Shown: positions 58,412 through 64,000 of the stretch, piece after piece
How positions within the stretch are numbered: the stretch's first letter is position 1
Layout: each line of letters starts with the position of its first letter
Assembly: GCA_028023455.1 (NCBI GenBank)
Contig: JAQFVV010012441.1
Coordinates: forward strand, 4,833,911 to 4,897,910
DNA: 64,000 bases
Source of the DNA: Epiperipatus broadwayi
Lineage: Eukaryota > Onychophora > Udeonychophora > Euonychophora > Peripatidae
Direction: 5' to 3'
Notes under the pieces: model-generated
The model's input: only the letters and a program-made list of their open reading frames with translations
Told to the model about the DNA's origin: nothing
The model's database searches: none
Position numbers and translations under genes: made by a program

Positions 58412-58732
58412 ATGGAAGGGAATAATGTAGTGGGGGAAATGCAGGGAGGTTTTAGTTTAGATAGGCATATAGGTGATAGTTTATTTGTAGTTACACAACT
58501 TATGGATATGAGTAGGAATTCAGGTAAACAGTTATATATGAGTTTTATAGATATAGAGAAGGCATATGATAGAGTAAATAGAAATATATTATGGATAAGT
58601 TTAGTAAATTTGGGAATTGATGGAGCTTTAGTAGATATTATAAAGAAATTATATGAAAATAATTATTATATATATCAATTAGGGAATATAGAATCAGTTA
58701 AAGTTAAAAATGGGGTGGGACTAAGGCAATGA
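58412..58732 (+). pseudogene. RT motif A part of CR1/L2-like copy 2
   Basis: The 106-residue frame reads NNVVGEMQGGFSLDRHIGDS, LYMSFIDIEKAYDRVNRNIL (motif A) and VKVKNGVGLRQ, then TGA at 58730-58732, where the RQGCPLSP motif needs Gly. It is followed in phase by another stop or Cys/Pro codons. The same TGA stands in copy 1. Confidence 0.8.
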
Positions 58733-58739
58733 TGTCCTT

Positions 58740-59094
58740 TGTCACCTATTTTGTTTTTATTGTATTTGGTGAAATGGAAAGAGCAATAGAAAGATTAGGA
58801 AGAGGGATAGAGATACCGTTAATAGGTAGTAAGGGAGTATATATTTTGTCAGGTTTTTTTTTTTGCAGATGATATTTTTTGTGTGCAGAAAAAAGAGAAG
58901 ATATGGAAGTTATGTTGAGAATATGTGCAAGGATGGGTAAAGAGATGGGGATTACATTTAGTGAAGAAAAATCCAATATAATGATGGTTAATACTGGGGA
59001 AAGAGAAGATGTAGAATTTTTGTTGGGGGATATTAAGTTAAGTGTGGTGAATAGATATTGTTATTTGGGAATTATTTTAAGTAAAATTATTTGA
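58740..59094 (+). pseudogene. RT catalytic part of CR1/L2-like copy 2
   Basis: After the TGA the sequence reads LSPILFLLYLVKWKEQ-like residues with a frame change, then FFADDIF across a long T run near 58851-58885, where both Asp codons (GATGAT) are kept, unlike copy 1. The frame from 58879 goes on with CAEKREDMEVMLRICARMGK and EMGITFSEEKSNIMMVN, then YCYLGIIL, and ends in TGA at 59092-59094. Confidence 0.75.
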
Positions 59095-59775
59095 ATGAAT
59101 GGGAGAAAAAAATTGATAAATGAAGCAAAGAAAAGAAAGGGATTGATAAAGAAATTAACAGTGTTTTTATATAATAAATATGATGTAGCTAGAATTATAT
59201 GGAAAGGAGTAGTAGTAGCAGGGTTAACATATGGTAATGATGCATTATATGTTGGTAATGGGGTATTAAATTACTTAGAAAAAGAGCAAAGAGAAGTAGG
59301 AAGACATGCATTGGATGCAGATGTATGGACAGCAAGGGAGGCAATTCAAGGAGAAATGGAATGGTCAAGTTTTTATATGAGAGATGCAAGAAGTAAAATG
59401 AAAATGCTTGGTAGATTGCAGTTTATGGATAATAAAAGAATAGCTAAAATAGTATTTAATTGGGTTATGAGTAAATGGCAGGTAACAAGATGGGTGAGAA
59501 AGGTAATACGGTATGCAAAAGATTTGGATAAAGAATTTATACCTGTATATTTGTATAAAAGATGGGATGATTGTGTTAAGAGGATTGTTGAATGTTATAG
59601 TGGTAAGGAATGGGATAAAAGAATAGATTTACTAATAAAGAATAGGGAGTTAGAGAGATGGAGAACTAGTATGGAGAGTAAAAAAAGTTTAAATATATAT
59701 AGAAATAAACAGAACATTAGGTGTGAGTTAATTTATGATAATAATAAGGAAAGTAGTTTATTGTTTAAGGCTTGA
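59095..59775 (+). pseudogene. C-terminal domain of CR1/L2-like copy 2
   Basis: The 226-residue frame is in phase with the preceding one. It reads KKLINEAKKRKGLIKKLTVF, WKGVVVAGLTYGNDALYVGN, DVWTAREAIQGEMEWSSFYM and WDDCVKRIVECYSGKEWDKR, collinear with copy 1. Confidence 0.85.
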
Positions 59776-60190
59776 ACAGGATCTTTAGCAACAAGAGAAT
59801 ATACATGTAAATGGAAAAATATGGGTGATTTAGTTTGTAAATTATGTAAGGAAGGAATAGAAAATATTAGGCATTTGTTAAAAAAAATGTAAATGCTTGA
59901 AAACAGAAAGGGCACAAATAATGAAGTTACGGGAAAGTAAATATGAAAAAAGTGATTATACAGAAAGTAGATTATTGGTTTTTATGCTAGGTTTGGAAAA
60001 ATATAAGGGGGATTTAGATATAAAGGCTGTAGAGTTGACAAAGATTATGTTGTGGAAATGGGATGGGGTAGAATATGGGAAAAATTAGACTGGGGAATGT
60101 AAAATTAAGTAGCTAACAAGTTTTTCTTGGTATAATTGTTGAGAGATTCTTGACTTCGTTTAAGGAGTAGCTACAGTACATCACATCACA
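59776..60190 (+). pseudogene. Zinc-like C-terminus and 3' UTR of CR1/L2-like copy 2
   Basis: KNMGDLVCKLCKEGIENIRH then LLKKNVNA or KCKCLKTER can be read with a shift in an A run near 59880. This is the C-x2-C...H...C end motif. The 3' UTR and TCACA tail follow. Confidence 0.7.
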
Positions 60191-60198
60191 TCAATCAA

Positions 60199-60570
60199 GC
60201 TTTAATTATAAGTGCTGAAAGACAAAGAATTCAAAATCTGTATCAAAAAATCCTCATCTCCAGACCAATTGGTTTCAAGCTTATGGCTCACCTCAGTGAG
60301 GAGTTAGGATTTCAGACACTAGATATAAAATTCCAACTTATGTGTCAGCACTTATTTATTACATTATTATCAATTTGAAAACTTGAATTTTTCAGACATG
60401 TATGTTACTATCAATTTAAAAACATGAATTTTTAAGACACGTACATTTCTTCAAATCCAGCCTTACCAACCAAATAGCTATATGGGTCTGAAATCAGTTC
60501 AGTTTCATTATATATTAATAGCCAAAACAATATAACATCGCAAAAGCCACCAAGGGTACACTTTTCATAA
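60199..60570 (+). repeat. Copy of the foldback/mini-element related repeat
   Basis: AATCCTCATCTCCAGACC and AATTGGTTTCAAGCTTATGG, CTCAGTGAGGAGTTAGG, then ATAGCTATATGGGTCTG with TCAGTTCAGTTTC match the interior of 56852-57161 and the arms at 60633-60996. Confidence 0.65.
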
Positions 60571-60632
60571 TTAATAAAACAAATTGGTTATTTTGCTTTT
60601 AAACTTGTACTAAAATGTTTACTAAATGGCTT

Positions 60633-60996
60633 ACCACTAACTCCAAATCAAGCTTTAATTATAAATATTAAAAGAGAAAGAATTCAAAATCTCTATAGGA
60701 AAATCCTCATTCCCAGACCAATTGGTTTCAAGCTTATGTCTCAACTCAGTGAGGAGTTAGTAATTCAGATACTAGATCTAAAATTCCAAGTTTTCAAATT
60801 GATAGTAACATATTAATAAGTGCTGAAGCTTGAGTTAGAATTTTAGATTTAGTGTCTGAAATTCTAACTCCTCACTGAGGTGAGCCATAAACTTGAAACC
60901 AATTGGTCTTGGGATGAGGATTTTCCAATAGAGATTTTGAATTCTTTCTCTTTTGGCACTTATAATTAAAGCTTGGTTTGGAGCTACTGATAAGCT
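60633..60996. mobile_element. Foldback element with arms of about 160 bp
   Basis: The left arm (60633-60801) and right arm (60838-60996) are imperfect reverse complements: CCAAATCAAGCTTTAATTAT against ATAATTAAAGCTTGGTTTGG, and ACCAATTGGTTTCAAGC against AACTTGAAACCAATTGGT. About 36 bases separate them. Its outer end (AAGCTCCATCTA) resembles the direct repeat at 56748 read on the other strand. Confidence 0.8.
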
Positions 60997-61026
60997 CCAT
61001 CTAGTGAATATAATGATGTAGAAAAA

Positions 61027-61270
61027 TGATAACTTTGTGGACTGTACCGTGTATTATTTTTCATTAAACACCAATATTTCAACGGACTAGCATCTGCCAT
61101 TATAAGGTTAACTTTGAAAGAAAAACCATTAGATCTCACACACAGTCACATTATTATTTAAGATCTAATGGTTTTTCTTTCAAAAATTAACCTTGGTAAT
61201 GGCAGATGCTAGTCCATCGAAAAATCGATGCTTAATGAAAAATAATACACAGTATAGCCCCAAAAGTTAT
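61027..61270. mobile_element. Foldback element with arms of about 110 bp
   Basis: The left arm (61027-61136) pairs with the right arm (61161-61270): GTATTATTTTTCATTAA against TTAATGAAAAATAATAC, GACTAGCATCTGCCATTA against AATGGCAGATGCTAGTC, and AAAGAAAAACCATTAGATCT against AGATCTAATGGTTTTTCTTT. The spacer is 24 bases. It is one of the best-matched inverted repeats in the window. No coding sequence. Confidence 0.85.
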
Positions 61271-61330
61271 AATTTATATATATATATAAATATATTAGCC
61301 CCAAAAGTTATAATTTATATATATATAAAA
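61255..61330. repeat. Short tandem duplication at the foldback/RTE boundary
   Basis: AGCCCCAAAAGTTATAATTT followed by AT occurs twice about 42 bases apart, overlapping the end of the foldback and directly preceding the RTE fragment. Confidence 0.75.
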
Positions 61331-61331
61331 G

Positions 61332-62335
61332 CATTTCTTCAATAATTGAAGCATTGGATAATCAAGGTATAGATCCAAAATTCTGAAGAATATTTTTAAA
61401 AATGCAACACAACAATTATATTACATAATGATACTAAGAAGGTTAACATTGGGAAGATTGTAAGACAGGGTGACTCCATATCTCCAAAAGTTTTTACAGC
61501 AGTGCTTCAAGACATAATTTATGGATTAAAATGGGAAGTTAAAGAAGTAGAAGCAAATAGAAATTATTTAAGTCATTTAGATTTTGCAGATGATGTAGTT
61601 TTTTGTTGTTGTTGCAAATAATGCATTTACAGCTTCAGGAAATGTTGCAAGAGTTATCAGATGGAAGTATAAAAGTAGAACTAAAAGTAAATTTTAAAAA
61701 GACTAAAGTAATGTTTAATGGACTTTCTCAAATTATAAAAGTAAAGATTGATTATGATGAGTTAGAAGAAGTTCACAACTACAAATACATTGATCAGAAT
61801 AAAAACATAATGGATGAAATTAATCATGGAAGTAAACTTTGTTGAAGTGCTTTTGATTAAAATAACATAATATTAAAAAGAAATGTATCTGTGTTTGAAA
61901 AGGAAGGTTTTTAATAAATGTGTTTTACCAGGTCTTACTTACGGATCTGAAACTTGGACACTTAATAGAAGAGCAATACAAAAACTTCAGAACACTCAAA
62001 GAAGTATGGAGAGATGCATGTGAGAAGTAACAAGAAGATATAAAAAATGCAATATATGAGTAAGGGAACAAACAGGTGTTACTGACATCATTGAAATAAT
62101 TAAAAGACTAAAGTGGAATTGGGCTGGAAATATTGATAGAAGAAATGATAATAGATGAACAATTGAAATCTTAAACTGGATTCTAAAAGATTGTAAAAAG
62201 GCACAGCAAGAGACCACATGTAATATGGATGGATGAAATAAAAAAGTGTGCAGAGTGATGTGAAGAAGAGAGGCTAGAGGTTGGAGAAGTTGAACTCGGA
62301 GAAATCATTCTGCAGTGGATTGCTAATGATTAAAA
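61332..62335 (+). pseudogene. 5'-truncated RTE-like LINE fragment
   Basis: It is collinear with the RTE-like LINE at 20145-21175. In broken frames one reads SIIEALDNQGIDP, RQGDSISPKVFTAVLQDIIY, LSHLDFADDVVF with a shift, LKVNFKKTKVMFNGL, LTYGSETWTLNRRAIQKLQN and TGVTDIIEIIKRLKWNWAG. It keeps the FADD codons but has many stops. The 3' end again shows GATTGCTAATGATT and ATGATGAC. Confidence 0.85.
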
Positions 62336-62344
62336 ATGATGACA

Positions 62345-63099
62345 TATACAAGTGTCTGCATGCATGTGTGTGTAAAAGGTCTTAAACACCATTTGATAAA
62401 TAGATATTTATATTTCATAATGTTAGCTTCATATAACTTTAGTGACAAAACATACAGTTAGATAGTTTAGCGATGAAAGAACAGGGCAAATTGGACAAAC
62501 AAAATTACGAAATAATATATAATATTTTGCGTACATATTTCCGAAGATGTTACGAAATGGGTTTTATTTATTTACTTTTTTCATTCGCTGACTAAGCTTT
62601 TGGTGACGAGTACCTTAAGTACAAACACATAATAAAACACTTAACTATCTTAGCACTTTGACGATGAAATAAAATATTCAGTTGTATTGATTAAGAAAAA
62701 GTATTAAGATTTCAAAGTGTGATGTTGCTAAGATGGAATAGAAGTTTGGGTTATAAAGTGTAATAATATAGAATAAAAACTACAATATCTATAAAGTATG
62801 GGGTTTAAACGTTTATGTGCGAAAATTATTCATATTTATAAAGATATTAAAAATTAATCGAAGTTCTTAAGTTATGTAAATAAGCTTGAGGGTCTAAATC
62901 AAATTTTGCCTCAACAAATAAATTGAGTAGAGGTTATTAAAATACAGCAGATTAATAATGACAAAATTCAATATTTATTGTAAAAATAAAGCAAATAGAA
63001 AATCATACAAGATTTACAATATGAGAAATTTTTTAATAAGTAAGTAAATAAAAATATTGTATATTTATTACTAATAAATATTTCAAATATAGTTGTCAA
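62345..63099. other. Non-coding stretch
   Basis: No gene or repeat family recognised. Confidence 0.5.
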
Positions 63100-63178
63100 G
63101 CGTTGGTGGACAAGTGGTCAGCACAGCCTCCTTACAAGCAGTTGTCCCGGGTTTGCGGGTTCGCTTCCCGGCCGATGC
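63100..63178 (+). tRNA. tRNA-like sequence (possibly a SINE head or tRNA pseudogene)
   Basis: GCGTTGG at the start pairs with CCGATGC at the end, giving a seven-pair acceptor stem with two G-T pairs. GGACAAGTGGTCAGC resembles an A box and GCGGGTTCGCTTCCC a B box with a T-loop-like TTCGCTT. The middle holds CTTACAA, a possible anticodon loop with TAC (Val), but its stem pairs badly. The 79-base length is right for a tRNA. A genuine functional tRNA is uncertain. Flanking TGTCAA and TTTGACA extend the stem. Confidence 0.4.
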
Positions 63179-63488
63179 TTTGACACATGAAATATATATA
63201 TAGTTTACAAGTAGCTAATAAGTGTTTAAACTAGTTTGTATACGAAAATAGGTTTTATGAAATCCATATTTTTTGTAAATAATTTACTCTATTTATAAGA
63301 ATTATTTTATCTGTTATATTGTGGAAGAAACTATTCATTACACATGCGCTAAACTTGACACACACTCACTCCCGTCAATAATTGTTTTAAAACATGTGTT
63401 AAAACTTAGGGTTTTAAAACATTTATTGACAGGAGAGAGTACATATCAATTCTAACGATTGGGTCAAGAATAGTTCTTCCATAATATT

Positions 63489-63522
<34 letters not shown>

Positions 63523-64000
63523 CGCTATGTTATTAATAATTAGTTTCTATAAGTACAAATAATAAACAAAATGGTGTTGCATTCAATTTCAAGCCAATAC
63601 AAATTAATAATGTGATTGCTAATAAATTGATTTGAAATGAACTATCTATTGTTAATTGAGAATGAAAACAAGTTTGTTTTTTTTTAAAATATATTCATTA
63701 TATAACTTTCCAAAGACATAGTAGAAATGATGCCAATAAGAAAACTAATATGTTTACCAATGAACAAAGCAAAATCACCATTAAAACATATGTGATCATT
63801 ATCTTTTCCAATAGTTCGATATTAAATTTATTCAATGTGTATATGTCATAAAGACATGAGCTAAATTCAAACCTTAGTTAAGTTGATATCTATTACCTGA
63901 AAATGTAATACTGACACATCATTGGACAAAGAGCTTAACTACTGCCATATAGCCTGTCTACTGTATGCCAATGCGCAGTGAAATATTTCCTAGTTGATAG
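63179..64000. other. Non-coding stretch to the window end
   Basis: It has a CA then AT microsatellite at 63490-63522 and a short inverted pair near 63374 and 63425 (CTCCCGTCAATAATTGTTTT and TTTATTGACAGGAGAGAG). Nothing else was recognised. Confidence 0.5.

Larger units (their letters stand above)
57540..60190 (+). mobile_element. CR1/L2-like LINE copy 2, 5'-truncated
   Basis: The sequence runs parallel to copy 1 from AATGTGATGGAGAATAGAAA (the end of the endonuclease) to the same 3' end (GATTCTTGACTTCGTTTAAG, then CATCACATCACATCA). It has no ORF1 and no endonuclease core. It also lacks the inverted block that interrupts copy 1, so it shows the uninterrupted order there. Confidence 0.85.

Overview
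This window is strongly AT-rich (about a quarter G+C by eye) eukaryotic DNA, almost certainly from an invertebrate animal. It contains no prokaryotic gene structure. Everything with recognisable coding potential is a transposable element: Ty3/Gypsy-type LTR elements, RTE-like, CR1/L2-like and Jockey-like LINEs, TTAA-flanked MITEs, foldback repeats, a tRNA-derived-looking SINE family and long AT, AAT and GA microsatellites. I cannot name the species. No complete host gene was found. One short segment at 28485-28545 could be a host exon, with weak support.

Layout. 1-7461: LTR element A on the plus strand, entering from the left edge. Its 5' LTR is cut by the window start, two primer-site-like modules follow, a TTAA MITE (1258-2000) interrupts its leader, and its 3' LTR lies at about 5552-7461. 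It has no reverse transcriptase. It carries a coiled-coil protein interrupted by an unrecognised domain of about 180 residues, plus a scrap of integrase C-terminus. 7463-17862: LTR element B on the minus strand, with two LTRs of about 2.1 kb and a decayed coiled-coil/gag/protease/RT/RNase H/integrase set. Elements A and B meet tail to tail at 7461/7463. 17889-21185: a nearly complete but broken RTE-like LINE. 21186-41060: mostly non-coding, with SINE-like copies, a minisatellite (32070-32695), microsatellites and a foldback element. 41060-42540: a Jockey-like LINE fragment on the minus strand between AAT arrays. 42720-48000: remains of another minus-strand LINE split by a CR1/L2-like LINE (43540-47790). 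The CR1/L2-like copy itself contains a degraded inverted duplication that may be a sequencing artefact. 48000-56740: non-coding, with a foldback and a MITE nested in its own kind. 56748-60190: a direct-repeat-flanked mini-element and a second, 5'-truncated CR1/L2-like copy. 60199-62340: two foldbacks and an RTE fragment. 62345-64000: non-coding with a tRNA-like sequence.

The parts do not form a host pathway. The window is a record of nested insertion: MITE into LTR element, MITE into MITE, LINE into LINE, LINE next to or into a microsatellite. The points most worth following are the unknown domain inside element A's coiled coil, the 42-44 bp primer-site-like modules shared by elements A and B, the nested TTAA MITEs, the in-frame TGA shared by both CR1/L2-like copies in a core RT motif, and the inverted homopolymer-rich duplication at 44438-45190.
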